Below, piece by piece: positions 10,553 through 22,124 of a stretch of 64,000 bases of DNA (the stretch's first letter is position 1; each line of letters starts with the position of its first letter). Origin of the DNA: Shinisaurus crocodilurus (taxonomy: Eukaryota > Chordata > Lepidosauria > Squamata > Shinisauridae); the NCBI GenBank assembly GCA_021292165.1, contig CM037878.1, forward strand, positions 284,837,744-284,901,743, given 5' to 3'. The translations under genes were made by a program, and so were the position numbers. The notes beneath the pieces were generated by a model. The model was not told where the DNA came from and did not search any database. It saw nothing but the letters and a program-made list of their open reading frames with translations.

Positions 10553-13073
10553 CTTGAGTCAAAAAGCTGGGAAAGCCTTCTGCCAGAGACCTTGGAAGGA
10601 TGCGGCAGGTCAGAGTAGATGGTTCTGGGCCAAATAGACCAATGAGGAGATGGGCTTGAGCGAAATGAGGGGAAGGGGAAACAGAGGATGAGACATTGTC
10701 TGGAGCGAAGAAACAGAGAGCTTTAAAAGGAAGAGCCAGAAGCTTGGATTGATCTGAGGGAGGGAGCCAGTGAATGAACTTACAGAGAGGGACAAGATAA
10801 TCACAGTCGCAAGAGTGAAACGGGGAAGGCTGCCGCACTCCAGATGAGTTTCCCTTTGGCAAGAGCTTTGGCCAGATGAGAAAAGGATCTCATTCAGAAG
10901 AAGAATTGACAGGATTTGTGGCCTATTTGTTGTGAGAATAAAAGGAATGAGAGGAATCAAGGACCTCAAAATGGTGGAGTTGGGAGGCGGGGAGCTGAGA
11001 TTGTACCCGGTGGTACAAAAACAAAGCCTGCGGTCCTAGACACACTTTTTCGGGAGCAGGCTGCACTAAACATGCAAAAGGGCTGTGCTGCAAGTTTTGT
11101 GACGGAGCAGCTAAACAAAGGGGGTAACGGAGGCTTTGATTGATTGGGATTTATGCTTAGCGGACCCAGTCGTGGAGCAGGAATACTTTTGTAGTTTTAC
11201 CTTTTATGGCACAGAGATTTTCTGACTACTTTGTGGGGAAGTGTGTGTGTGTGTGTGGGGGGGGGAACTCTGATAGATTGAGTCGACATTTCTATTACCC
11301 CTGTCAGTATTGGTTATGCCCTTTTCTGTGGCCCCCAAATGAATTCATTCTGGCATGTACCAGCCACATTACTGTGGATGGAAGCAAAAATGGACCTTGT
11401 GTCATAGGAAGTGTACTTTTCTCTTTAAAATGGATGTTGCTGCTGTTCAGTGGATTAATATTTGGGGCACAGCCCGGCCAAAAGCTAAGCGCTCTGAAGT
11501 CCCGTTGATTTCATTGGGAGGATTAATCGCACCTTCCGTTGGGGCTGGATTGTGCTTTCTGACTCTTTTTCTTTGAGCTCCTGGACCTTTAAAAAAAATG
11601 TTTCTTTCTGACCTCCTTCCACCCGTACTCCACACACCCCACAGAGAAGGCTGTGTTTACAGATGTTTTCATATACCTTCCAGAATAGCAGCTCACAAAG
11701 AATTGATTAATATTTCAAGCAAGTTGCTTTTTCTCCTCTTCACAAGTTCTTTTTGACACTGCTTTGAAAACCATTTGCTGACCTCTCTTCCCCCCTCCCC
11801 GCCCCATCCTATACTGATGTGTTCCATGCAGGGGGTTCTTTATTTTGTTCTTCATCATCCATAATATGCATAGCCGACAAACAAACGGGAAAACCCCAAC
11901 CCTGAGCATCTGAAGGGGTAAAAATTTAATCTCGTAGTGTTTGTAGTGAGAGTATATCTACACTACAAACTTAGATTGGTTTTTACATATACCAGTTTAA
12001 CTCTCATGGCCTCCCCCAAAGAAGCCTAGTGATTGAAGCTGGTGGTGACTGAAAATTCGGAGATTCTTAGTCCACATTAGAGAACTCCAGTTCCCAGGCT
12101 TTCTTTGAGCGAGGGAATGATTGTTACCGTAAATGTGTTTTTAAGCCTCTAGTATAAATATGTCGAGATACTCTTTTCTTTGGGTCAATGGGAGTTACTG
12201 AACATGATGCTGATCAATGTGCAGGGCAATGGACGCTGGTGATTGACGTGTAAAGATGGTGTGAAGAATTTTCCCTTGAGGCAGCAAGTTGCACTAGATT
12301 ATTTTTGTGCTATAGTAGCCAGAGATTTCTACTATGATAGCAAGGTGCTTTTTATTTAAAGCAAATGTTCATACAATAATGAAAAGCAGCATTGCCTTCT
12401 ATCTCTCGACTTCTCAAAGGCACAGAAGGAATAGTTTCTCTGTCCCCTGAATGCCAGCAAACAGAAAAGAATACTCAACATCTTTCTTCTCCCGGCTCAT
12501 TAGTGGGTAACGTGGAGTTCTGCTCAAAGGACTGAGAAGATGGCAAGAAGACGCAATTGTCTGTCCTGCTAAAAAGGCACCCAACCCACCACTTCCATTA
12601 TTTTGTAGAAAGAGGAAGTAGGGTGATAAGTAACTGATCCAAGGCCCTACATTCAGTTTACGGCTAGGTGCATCTTGAGCCCACCCTTTCCCAGATCCAA
12701 AGCCAGCTCTTGATCCAGTGGATCACACTGGTTTTGCTGGTTCACTTGCTGGGTGTCTTACCCATAAGGTGTGGCTGGATGGGAATTTGTTTTCCATTGG
12801 CCAAAACATGCCATCTGAAATTTGTCCCGGAGCAGTAGAGTGGCCACTATGACCACTTCGGGCAATGTACAGCTTTAAATTTGCATATTCTTATTACATG
12901 AATGAACATATGCAAATAGCCAGTGCCCTTTTTTTCCATTTGTGGGACTGTGACATCTTCCGCCTTCCAGATTTCCAGCGCTGAAATACAAGCTGCTTGA
13001 CTGCCTCTAGGCACCTTCATGCATTAAAACGTAGCTAGCAGATAACCTTTTGGTTTCTCATCTCCCATTCCAG
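10553..13073. other. Intron sequence, mostly unassigned
   Basis: This is 2.5 kb without a recognised gene. A (GT)n run lies at about 11240-11258. A partly palindromic stretch at 11940-12170 may be a decayed DNA transposon. The last 60 bp form the branch/polypyrimidine region of the 13074 exon. Confidence 0.4.
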
Positions 13074-13216
13074 ATGTCAACAGCTGGTTGCTCACGTTTG
13101 GGTTTCAACTGCACAACGTCATCCCCGGATATCCTAAGCCAGACATGGATACTGTGGAGCCCTCCTACGAACTCATCCACACCCAACTGAAAACCCAGGA
13201 ATGGGACAACAGCAAG
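13074..13216 (+). CDS. TENM4: Teneurin-4 penultimate exon (linker)
   Basis: This 143-nt exon has the acceptor CCCATTCCAG before 13074 and the donor AAG|GTAGGG after 13216. The split codon G|AT gives Asp, followed by [20 protein letters not shown]. The C-terminal part, [20 protein letters not shown], is typical of TENM4 and differs from TENM2 and TENM3 at the same place. It encodes the linker that threads out of the YD barrel toward the antibiotic-binding-like and Tox-GHH regions. It leaves the reading frame in phase 0, matching the last exon at 16441. It is too short and too intron-embedded to recognise without the splice sites. Confidence 0.93.
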
Positions 13217-13399
13217 GTAGGGTTGTCTATCCCACTCTCACCCCTGCCGCCATTTGTGGAAATCTACGAGGGGTCCAGACGATGTTGTCTTCCATTCATA
13301 ACCCTCCTGTGTTTTTCCCCCCATGGCTTCTTCTGTCTTTTTCCATGAAGGAAAAAAGACGGAATGGTTGCACAATGCCGTCTAATGCTTAGTGCTAGG

Positions 13400-13805
13400 A
13401 CCCCTCTGTCTGGACGCACTCTCTGCGTGAAAAGCTAAGCAGGGTCAGGCCTGGATGGGAGACCCCTCCTTGGATGGGAGACCCCTCCTCTAGTTTCCTG
13501 CGTAGTGGTGAGAGTGTTGGACTGGGACTCAGGAGATCCGGGTTCTAGTCCCCGCTCGGCCATGAAACTCACTGGGTGACTTTGGGCCAGTCACGGACTC
13601 TCAGCCTAACCTACCTCACAGGGTTGTTGGGAGGATAAAGTGGAGAGGAGGAGGAGGATTATGTAAGCCACCTTGGGTTCCTTTCAGGAAAAAAAGGTGA
13701 GGTATAAATATAATAAATAAAATAATAAATAAATAAATGAGCAGGGGTTTGGACTCGATAGCCTTGTAGGCTCCTTCCAACTCTATGATCTATGAATCTA
13801 TGAAA
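13400..13805 (+). mobile_element. 5S-rRNA-derived SINE split by another SINE
   Basis: The left part (13400-13501) contains AAGCTAAGCAGGGTCAGGCC and GGATGGGAGACC, diagnostic of 5S rRNA; the right part (13739-13805) is the CR1-like tail GGACTCGATAGCCTTGTAGG. The tRNA SINE at 13502-13738 separates them. Confidence 0.85.
13502..13738 (+). mobile_element. Squamate tRNA-type SINE (S1), nearly complete
   Basis: It starts GTAGTGGTGAGAGTGTTGG and contains GATCCGGGTTCTAGTCCCCG (B box). The body CTCACTGGGTGACTTTGGGC, GGTTGTTGGGAGGATAAAG and a TATAAATATAATAAATAAA tail follow. It is inserted in the 5S SINE. Confidence 0.88.
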
Positions 13806-15190
13806 AGTCTATCTGCCTGACTTTGAAAAGCATCTGGCATTGACAGTGCTCTTTCCTGGGACATAAAGACTGATGTGGCACGGTCGTGGCAGTGCCCTTC
13901 CACCCTTTCACAGCCACAAGGAGCAGCAGTCCATTTACCTTGGATAAAGAGCATCCCAATGCTATTGCGGCAGCATCCACGACGACAATAGCACTGCGGC
14001 TCTCTCTCCAACTTGGGAGTATTGCACTGCTTTCCTCCACCCAAAAGGAGCAACACAAATGTTTCTTCCCAGCCCCTCAAGACCAAAACGTAGGGGTGGG
14101 CAGGCAGAGCCACCTGGTTCAACTCCACGGAATTTTTGCGAGTAATGGACTGGATTTTTTTTTCCATTCTGCCAAAACTCCAGACCGGATCATGGGAGTT
14201 GGGATGGCTTCTGCAATACGCCACGCAGCAAGTATTCCTTGCTGTATCCCAGCCATTCATTCCCAAGATGTGGAGTGTGTCCCGGGACAGAAGGTCTCCA
14301 ATCCAATGAAGGTTAGGTTTAAAAAAACCAACTCACCTCCCCCTTGCTGGATCAGGGATGTCAGACATAGGATGGAGGGAGGGGTTGGCCTCTTCCCCCC
14401 TCACATCTGAAATGTGAGGTATGGGAGTTTTTCTCACTTACCCCTTCACTGGATCAGAGACCTTCTTTCATGTGATATGATATAGTCATGGCAATCAACA
14501 CACAGGCTGCTACTAATTTCCTGACATAAACCCCTTTCTGCCAAGCAGAATATCTCTGAGTCTGGGACTCAGACTCAAATCTCAGACTTGAATCTTCTGT
14601 CTACGGTACTTCTGATTTTCTGCCCTTCCTCTCTATCTTAACAGTTTGCTGCAAGCTTGGGCATTATCAGAGGCCCGCCATCTTCACTCAAATAGCATTT
14701 TTCTATTTCTCTTCTTCTCTAGTTCATCTAGGGAGGAAAATATATAATGGAAGATGAAACGGAATGGATAGCAAATTTCAAAGGCAGGATACTCTGTCTC
14801 TTTGAACTCTGCATAATCTGTTTGCGTCCCTTCCTTTTATTTCCCCAGCCACAGAGCCCACAAGTTGTTTTTCTTCCCCAGAAGAAAGCACTCTTCCCAA
14901 ATGCATTACTTTATTATTAAAAGGGTGTATTCAAGGTCGTTAGATCTTAAAATTAAGCAGCTTTTCAAAGGCACATGACTTACTTTGAGATAACGGAGAA
15001 GGTTTTTTTTTAATTATGATTACGGTGGTGCTCGTGATAACTGTGGAGAGAACGCCTGATCTGACACAGTACAATCCGATCCACAGTACCACGCAGAAGC
15101 TCTTGGTGAAGGGGCTAGGTCTAGGAGCACTCCAGGAGTGTCACAGATTGAGTCTTGGAGAAAATGTGATTGCCTCACGTTGTTAATTTA
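13806..15190. other. Intron sequence, unassigned
   Basis: No host exon or known repeat was recognised. Overlapping open frames on both strands at 13790-14410 have no domain signature and are rejected. The AT-rich block 14880-15060 may be conserved non-coding DNA. Confidence 0.35.
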
Positions 15191-15428
15191 GGGCCAAACT
15201 GGACATGAAATGGAAGATCCATGAATTGGGTCTGATTGGGATTGCGTCTGATCAGTGGAGGGTAGGTTCATCCTTTCCCTCTGCATCATTCATTTCCCTG
15301 ATTGAGCCGCTGCCCAAAGAAGCCAAGAACCCTGCTGTCTGCTCTGCATGGGAAAATATGCAACACCGTGCAGATATAGCTTTGCCCTCCTATTCATGGA
15401 TCTCCCCATACCATGTCTAGTTTGGCCC
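15191..15428. mobile_element. PIF/Harbinger-like MITE
   Basis: The terminal inverted repeats GGGCCAAACTGGACATG and CATGTCTAGTTTGGCCC (16/17 match) are flanked on both sides by TTA, the 3-bp target duplication typical of PIF/Harbinger. Partial relatives lie at 2425 and 18346. Confidence 0.82.
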
Positions 15429-16091
15429 TTAGAAATACTTAAGGTGGCACTGGGCGAGTTGGAAAATACTTCAAATATAGAAGTAAGTGCTGCCATTTAA
15501 AAAACAAAATAGTTTGCTAAACAAACGGGAAAAACAATCCAGGTTTTGAAGCTGGTTTGTTTAGCAGCTGAGTAGAGTTTATTGTAAACAACCATTCTTT
15601 TCCCCGAACATAACGACAAGCCAGGAATCTGCTAAAGTGAAAATAAGTTCTGGTTTATTCCTCCTTCTGGCCAGGCAGGAGAAGAAGAGGGGAGTGTGCA
15701 CGCCGTGCTTGAGCCCAGCACTTCGCGTGGGCACATTCTTACTTGTGCACATAATGCTAAATTATAGTTCTGTGTTATGTGTAAACTCAGTCAGTGGCTT
15801 ATGATGATGTGGACAGAAGGACATCGTCCTATTGGAACAAGTTAAAGCAAATCCAAAATGTACTTATACCTTTATTGAATACATTGTCCGTTCCTCCCAA
15901 AGGATAGGAGCTGACTGCTTATAGGTATTTCTCCATCATGCTGAAATATTATTGATATCTTTCGTGCAACATTTTCCAGGGGCGGGTTAGCCATGTTAGT
16001 CGGTTGCATCAAAAGCAAGGAAGAATCTTGTGATGCCGCCCTCAACGATGAACGGAATAAGTCCACAAAAGCTTATGCCCAGAAGACGAAC
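15429..16091. other. Intron sequence, unassigned
   Basis: No gene or repeat was assigned. GGGGCGGGTTAGCCATGTTA near 15980 looks like a low-copy repeat fragment, unproven. Confidence 0.3.
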
Positions 16092-16180
16092 AGTGCAATC
16101 CTGTGTATGTCTGCTTGGAAATAAGTCCCACTGAGTTCAATGGGACTTCCTTCCAGTTAAGTGTGTATAGGATTGCAGCC
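16092..16180. mobile_element. Palindromic MITE, family C
   Basis: GTGCAATCCTGTGTATG at the left and GTGTGTATAGGATTGCA at the right enclose AAGTCCCACTGAGTTCAATG. It lies 20 bp before a family B element. Confidence 0.8.
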
Positions 16181-16199
16181 TAAATTTGTTAGTCTTTAA

Positions 16200-16334
16200 G
16201 GGTGCAATCCTATGCATGTTTAGACAGAAAAAATTCCTAAAACTCCCAGCATGCCCCAGCCAGCATAGCTGGCTGGGGCATGCTGGGTGTCGTAGGAATT
16301 TTTTCTGTCTAAACATGCATAGGATTGTGTGCCC
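16200..16334. mobile_element. Palindromic MITE, family B (full length)
   Basis: It is bounded by GGGTGCAATCCTATGCATGT and its complement, with TAA on both sides (3-bp duplication). The core includes ACTCCCAGCATGCCCCAGCC and its complement. It lies about 100 bp before the last TENM4 exon. Confidence 0.87.
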
Positions 16335-16440
16335 TAAGATGCCACAAGACTCTTCCTTTGAGTTTTTTCATTCAACAACATGCACATATTGCTGACATGA
16401 GTTTCTCTCTTTGCTAATCTTTTTCTCTGCCGCTGCTCAG

Positions 16441-17199
16441 TCGATTTTGGGAGTGCAGTGCGAAGTGCAGAAGCAGCTGAAGGCTTTTGTCACCCTGGAG
16501 CGCTTTGAACAGATCTACAGCTCAAGCATCGCCGGATGCCATGAAGTCAAGGAGAACAATAACTTTGCTTCGGGAGGATCCATCGTTGGCAAAGGGGTCA
16601 AATTTGCCATGAAAGATGGAAGGGTAGCCACCGACATCATCAGCACAGCTAATGAGGATGGGCGGAGGATTGCAGCCATACTGAACAACGCTCACTACCT
16701 GGAGAATTTGCACTTCACTATTGAGGGCATGGACACACACTATTTTGTCAAACAAGGGCCGTCGGACAGCGACTTGTCCATCTTGGGCCTCAGCGGTGGG
16801 AGGAGAACCTTGGAAAATGGCGTCAACGTCACCGTCTCCCAAATCAACACAGTGCTCAATGGAAGGACTAGACGTTACACAGACATCCAGCTCCAACACG
16901 GAGCACTGTGTCTGAACACCCGCTACGGGACCACCTTGGACGAGGAGAAGACACGTGTGCTGGAGTTGGCCAGGCAACGTGCTGTAGCCCAAGCCTGGGC
17001 ACGGGAGCAGCAGAGACTGCGGGATGGGGAAGAGGGTACCCGCTCCTGGACAGAAGGGGAGAAGCAGCAATTGCTAAACACAGGGCGGGTTCAGGGCTAT
17101 GATGGCTACTTTGTGATCTCAGTGGAGCAGTATCCTGAACTCTCAGACAGCGCGAACAACATCCATTTTATGAGACAGAGCGAGATGGGCAGAAGGTGA
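16441..17199 (+). CDS. TENM4: Teneurin-4 last exon (Tox-GHH-like domain, TCAP)
   Basis: This terminal exon encodes 252 residues and the TGA at 17197-17199; its acceptor is a CTGCTCAG preceded by a strong pyrimidine tract. It starts [20 protein letters not shown], a TENM4-type sequence. Residues 41-140 form the antibiotic-binding-domain-like region (NEDGRR near 71, sequon NVT at 129). Residues about 175-248 form the Tox-GHH-like domain ([14 protein letters not shown], then [20 protein letters not shown]). Where bacterial relatives have Gly-His-His, this protein reads GYF at residues 222-224, so nuclease activity is not expected; that is inference. The protein ends SEMGRR, which separates it from TENM1 (SEIGRR) and from TENM2 and TENM3. 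Confidence in the paralogue is high but rests on remembered family sequences. Confidence 0.95.
   Translation, partial: SILGVQCEVQKQLKAFVTLERFEQIYSSSIAGCHEVKENNNFASGGSIVGKGVKFAMKDGRVATDIISTANEDGRRIAAILNNAHYLENLHFTIEGMDTHYFVKQGPSDSDLSILGLSGGRRTLENGVNVTVSQINTVLNGRTRRYTDIQLQHGALCLNTRYGTTLDEEKTRVLELARQRAVAQAWAREQQRLRDGEEGTRSWTEGEKQQLLNTGRVQGYDGYFVISVEQYPELSDSANNIHFMRQSEMGRR
17065..17196 (+). other. TENM4: Teneurin C-terminal associated peptide (TCAP-4) region
   Basis: The last 44 codons match the TCAP peptide, a corticotropin-releasing-factor-like stretch that has been proposed to be released from teneurins. It runs from QQLLNTGRV to the C-terminal GRR, a Gly plus dibasic ending of the kind used for peptide amidation. 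Whether it is cleaved in this species cannot be told from sequence. Confidence 0.75.
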
Positions 17200-18345
17200 C
17201 AGAGAGGGTCGATGCGTTGACTTCTTGCCAAAGACAGCTACTCTTTTGTGGCCGCATACCAGACTGTGTTGTACTCAATCCTTTTTTTAAAAAAAAACAA
17301 AGAAAGAAAGAACATAAATGATAACGAACAAAGTTGGGGTGGAGTGATAATACAGTTGCACTGTAACTCATGCAACATCCTTTTATTTTATTTTATTTTT
17401 TAAAAATTTGACTTTCTCATCTATTACTATTATCATCATTCCCCCACCCCACCTGCCTGTGGACCAGAAAGTATATTTCGCCGTTGCGTGAGCACAGTGA
17501 AATCCTGTGTCCTTTTCGTCTTTCCTTTCCCCTTTGTCCAACATTCCAAAAAAAAAAATGGGGAGTTGTCCATATAAATCCACAGGTTTCTTAATGTGGT
17601 GAGAAAAGGGTCTCTGTATTAGGTTCATGCTAGCCCTTCATACGTGGGTTGGAAAAGGGCCGGGGGAAAGGATAAGGAACAGGGGTGAGAAAGTGAGCTC
17701 ACGACACCCTGCGGTACGCACAGAAAACAAACAAAAAGAAGAAGCTGGGGACTGTCCTGAATCTTCTAAATAACCGTGAGCCCCTAGAGGAGAACTTGCA
17801 GGTCAGTTTCACATTTCACACGCTTTCTGGGCAAACCTGCAGCTCGGAAGTGGCCGAACGAGGCAAAATAGCTGCGTCTTATAGACTTGCGAGATTGAGT
17901 CTTTCCCTTCCTGAGGTGGAATAATCTTTTTTAATTTTTTTTAAACGAGTCTTTTTTTACTACAATAGGCTATTTTGTTCACCAGTTTGTTTTTTGTTCT
18001 TGTGTGAGTGTGTGCGGCAGAGTACGTACCGCCGCAGATCTTGGGTTGTTGTTTTTAGTCTGAAGCCCCGTGACCGCTATGGGGTAGGGGGTGGGGGGGA
18101 AGATTCACACTCTACTAGGATAACTTTTCTTGCACATGCTCCTGGATGGAAAGCACCAATGATGTGTATTTGTCAATGGTAAACCCTCCTTAAATATATA
18201 GTATTTCTGTACACCATGTCTTTAACAGTCATCTTTTGAGGATGGAAGCTCTTCTCTTAAAAGCACAGGTGGGCAATTTTCCAACCGTAGGCTCACCATT
18301 ATTGGTGAAATGTCCTCAATTCCTCCTTAGAATTATATACCTGGC

Positions 18346-18600
18346 GGCCAAACTAGATGTTGGGGTGAGTCTCCATGGTTTTTGTTTTTACTTTAATGCA
18401 GCTGCGGGGAAGTGGGGGGGATGCCGAATTTGATTAGAGCTACAGCAGGGGAGAAGAGGCCTTTAGCCCTTTCTCCATAAACCATTTTCCCAATAAGAAT
18501 CCACTGCTTTGCTCCCTCAAGATAAAAAGATACTGAGACTGTGTATCTTCCCCCTCCCCTTTGTATAAAGAAGCAGCTGGCACGGGGGGGGGGGTGTTTT
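18346..18600. repeat. Harbinger-like end fragment and unassigned flank
   Basis: GGCCAAACTAGATGTTGG at 18346 resembles the end of the 15191 element. The rest is unassigned, with a poly-G run at 18584-18593. Confidence 0.35.
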
Positions 18601-18849
18601 AGTGAGCAGATGGCCCAAGAAGGCACGCAGCAGCAGCAGCACTGCTGAAATCAAACTCAGAGCCTTCCTCAGCTGCATTGCAGTAAAACAAAGAAACATT
18701 GGGAGATACTCTACATCAAGTCTACCAAGTCAAGTCTACTTTGTCCATTATACTGAGCCAAGCCATTGCTCTGTGTTCCCCAGAGCCATCTACTCTGACT
18801 TGCAGCAGCACCCCGAGGTCTTGGGGGGGGTGTCTTTCTTTGCGTTCAT

Positions 18850-18931
18850 GTCGTCCTATAATTGGCAATGCCAGGGACTGAACCTAGGGCACCAAGCATG
18901 CAGAGTACATTTTCCACTACTGAGCTATAGG
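18850..18931 (-). mobile_element. tRNA-derived SINE head
   Basis: On the minus strand it reads CTATAGCTCAGTAGTGGAAA (A box), GCATGCTTGGTGCCCTAGGT and GGTTCAGTCCCTGGCATTGC (B box). Confidence 0.6.
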
Positions 18932-18959
18932 AGTGTGTGGATTCACATTTCCAAGTACA

Positions 18960-19100
18960 TTATGGGCTTTTCTGCACGGGGCATTTGTGGTGTGCTCGTG
19001 ATCCCTCACTCACGGAAGTTTGCGGGGCCTTTTCACGACATCGTCATCCTCCCAGAGCTTCTCCCCGTGTTTTCCAGCCATTTTCGCAGCTTTTTTTGGG
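18960..19100. mobile_element. Family G transposon fragment
   Basis: GGGCTTTTCTGCACGGGGCA and the following GTGATCCCTCACTCACGGAA match the left half of the element at 8706. Confidence 0.6.
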
Positions 19101-19149
19101 GGGGGGGAGCAAGTCTCATCAGCCCTATGCAGCATAGCCACTGGTGATG

Positions 19150-19212
19150 GGTGATAGGAGGTGCAGGCCAAAACATCTGGACGGCCACAAGTCGGCCACC
19201 CCTGATCTAGAG
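19150..19212. mobile_element. Family A-like hAT MITE fragment
   Basis: GCAGGCCAAAACATCTGGAC and GGCCACCCCTGATCTAG resemble the right arm of a diverged family A element; no left arm is seen. Confidence 0.4.
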
Positions 19213-20139
19213 CAACATGGCATCAACTGCTTTGTTCTACCGTGCATGAGAGCTGCCGTGTGAATGCGCTGTAAAAATCAAAAGAGCATCTCGTTCACAT
19301 GGTCAAGAAAATAAGCAGGTAGCATCATCAGTACAGTGTCCCAGAAGAAGGCAGAGTCCAAGCCTGACTGCCCTGGGCCCGGGCTTCTTAAGGCCAACCA
19401 AACGAGGGCTCTGGGATTTTGAAAGGGGGAACTGCTTGCCACGGCCACCCTTCTTGGCCAGCCAGCAGGACTCCTGACACATGGCCCTTCCCTGCCATCT
19501 TCTGGAGTGTCAGGACAGGAAGCAATGGAGAAGGAGAGTGTTTTAAAAATAATCATAACCAGCCAGGAAAGCCGCCTGCCGCCCAGATGGATTCCGTCTG
19601 TGCAACTAGTCCTTCCCCCTGTAAGAGTGGCCGGTTGTGTGTGTCTCTTTCCTGGGGGCAGCTCAGCTCCACCTCTGCTATTCCCGGTGCTCAGGAGAGA
19701 AGCAGAGAAGGAGGCCAGTGCATGGGCGACCTGGTATGCGTGCTGGGTAAGGAGGGAGATAACCAGGCTGTAATGCATCCAGACCACGCTCCCCTCTCTC
19801 TGCCAGAGCGTGTTATTTTGGCATTGTGATGAGGGGAGGGGAATATCTCAGCAAGAGAGGTCTCTTGCCTCAGGTCCCTGAAAACCTAGAGCCATCCCAT
19901 GTAGGGCATCTGAACGACATCATCCCCTGACTTGGACACACCTACATATAGGGTGAACCTTACAGGCCATGAAACATTCATACAACGCTCTCCAAAGAAG
20001 CAAGATGCATTTTGTCTGGCAACTCCAATGGACAAGAATTCTGTACTATTTGTGGGTGGGTGTCATGCCACCCATAACCCTCAAACAGCCCATGGGTCCT
20101 GGGTGGCTTGTCAAGCACCCCAACAACCCACCCTCGCCA

Positions 20140-20272
20140 GGTTCGCACATAACAACAAGCTATATGGTGTGCCCCTGCCCCGGCTTGAATATTCAAAATG
20201 GCGGCCACCACAGCAACGACACAAGCCCTGCGGGGAAATTCCCCCACAGTGGCTTCTCGTTACGTGTGAACC
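20140..20272. mobile_element. Family F palindromic MITE
   Basis: GGTTCGCACATAACAACAAG and its imperfect complement CTTCTCGTTACGTGTGAACC are the two ends. Related ends occur at 22125, 25660, 38334 and 54299. Confidence 0.55.
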
Positions 20273-21050
20273 TACTCAGTGTGTCCTTGGCCACCTCTTT
20301 TTGTGGAAAAGGAAGAGAGTATACATACTTCCTAGCATTTCAACTGCAGACAGGAGACATTAGTGGCATCTCATATCACATGTCTTCATTAAATTAGAGG
20401 CACATCTATCCATGAGGTCAAATAAGATACTGGCCAGTATCTGGAAAGGAGATGGCCAGGAAACTTTGGCATGTGTCCCTGAACTCCTTAAAGGCAGAGC
20501 AGGAAAGAAATGTAGCAGATGCCTTAATTGAAACTGGTGGTTGTTGGGTAATAGGAGGGAAGTGCATTCAGCATCATATGAAGTTGCCAGCATAGGTATG
20601 CATCAAATTTGTTCTTTAAAAGGTGCTAAGGAAAGCCATTGTGATCTAGAGTGGTGTCTACTTTCCACACACCAGGAACCTTCTTCACATGGACCTATCT
20701 GTCGAGGAATCCCCGTGCCACTGCCACGAACACTGTGTTACACAGGATTCTGGGTCATGTTCCATTCCAAGGCCCAATCTCAGTTCATCCAGGGTTCTGG
20801 TCAGACCTGTTGGGTCTCACCGTTGCCCCAAAGGAACTGACTGACCCTAGAGCACACCCAAACACTCTCCCTATGGCATCTCAGGATGGGTCAGTAGTGG
20901 TGGGCAAGTTGTCTTTGAGTTGATGCTTCTCTTTGAGGAACCCTCAATATGCTTCTAAGGAACACCAGGGTTCCCCACAATTTGGCTTGAGTAACGCTGC
21001 CCTAATGTAACACAACCATTCCAGGTGCTCTGAGGGTTGCTACCACAACA

Positions 21051-21137
21051 GTGCAATCCTGTACATTTCTACTCAGAAGTGAGCCACATTGAGTCCAATG
21101 CAGCTTACTCCCAGGTAAGTGTGTATAGGATTGCAGC
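21051..21137. mobile_element. Palindromic MITE, family C
   Basis: GTGCAATCCTGTACATTTCT opens and GTGTATAGGATTGCAGC closes the palindrome. Confidence 0.8.
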
Positions 21138-21928
21138 TGAAAAATCTGTGCATCAACAAACATTTAGGTGCATTTGATAAATGATCTGATACAAAGGTGG
21201 GTAGGTATGCCCTCCAACAACTAGCCCTGTGTATTATAGCATGTTTGATTTGGTATTTCTTGCAGCCACAATTGTCTATTCGTTTTCTACAGAGTGTTAT
21301 AAATGCCTTGTTTTTAGGACCAAAAGATTTTTCACCATTCCTTTACTAGGTTTTAGTTCCAAGTTAAGAAAACTAATTAAGGTCTCTCTCTCTCTCTCCC
21401 TCTCCCTCACAAACACACACATACACAGACACTTACATATCAAGATTTGTACTGAGCAAGAGAAAAAGAGATGTGGCAGAGGATATTTAACTTCTGGAAT
21501 ACTCAGTTTTCTATGACAGCAAAGATTATTGTTTCTGGAAATACTATATTGTTGAATGCATTCCAGCTGAGGATGAATTCAGACAAGCACTTCACAACAT
21601 CCAATCCATGCTTCTGTCTGTGTGTAATCTTGTATTACACTTTGATGCGCACATGTTGCTGAGCTGTAAGGACATGCCACGAGGAAGTCCTCTCAGCTGT
21701 GTTTTCCAATGGTGTCAGTGCCTGCTGAAGTGGACATTTTAGAGAAAGTAGCCACGACAGTGCCGATGTATATCGATATATGTGGAACCTAGGGCGATCA
21801 GTGGATGGTCGTCAAAACAGAGGCAACACCAGCACAAGAAGTCAGGGAGCCATCGATGTGCAATTTGTGCATAGGTCAACTGGATAGGCTCAATTAGCTC
21901 AAAATGCTCAATTAGCATTACAGGCCTG

Positions 21929-22098
21929 TGGCTCACGCTGGCTCAGCTTGTCTGAGCATGGAAAGCTAAGCAGGGTCAGGCCTGGTTATTACTTGGATGG
22001 GAGACCCCCCCCTCCTCTAGTTTCCTGCACTGAGCAGGGGGATGGACTTGATGGCCTTGTAGGCTCCTCCAGCTCTATGATCTATGAAATCTATGAAA
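21929..22098 (+). mobile_element. 5S-rRNA-derived SINE (complete)
   Basis: CATGGAAAGCTAAGCAGGGT and GGTTATTACTTGGATGGGAG correspond to the 3' half of 5S rRNA. They are followed by TTTCCTGCACTGAGCAGGGG and a CR1-like tail ending CTATGATCTATGAAATCTAT. It is preceded by GGCTCACGCTGGCTCAGC. Confidence 0.9.
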
Positions 22099-22124
22099 AC
22101 CTTATTTGTGTTATATCCAACAGA

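Noticed and set aside
13790..14410. Overlapping open frames of 158-174 residues on both strands
   Set aside because: They are mutually overlapping, lack domains or splice sites that continue the TENM4 frame, and lie within its intron.
21951..22010. Possible 5S rRNA gene
   Set aside because: Only the 3' half of 5S is present and it is fused to a CR1-like tail; the same structure repeats at several sites.
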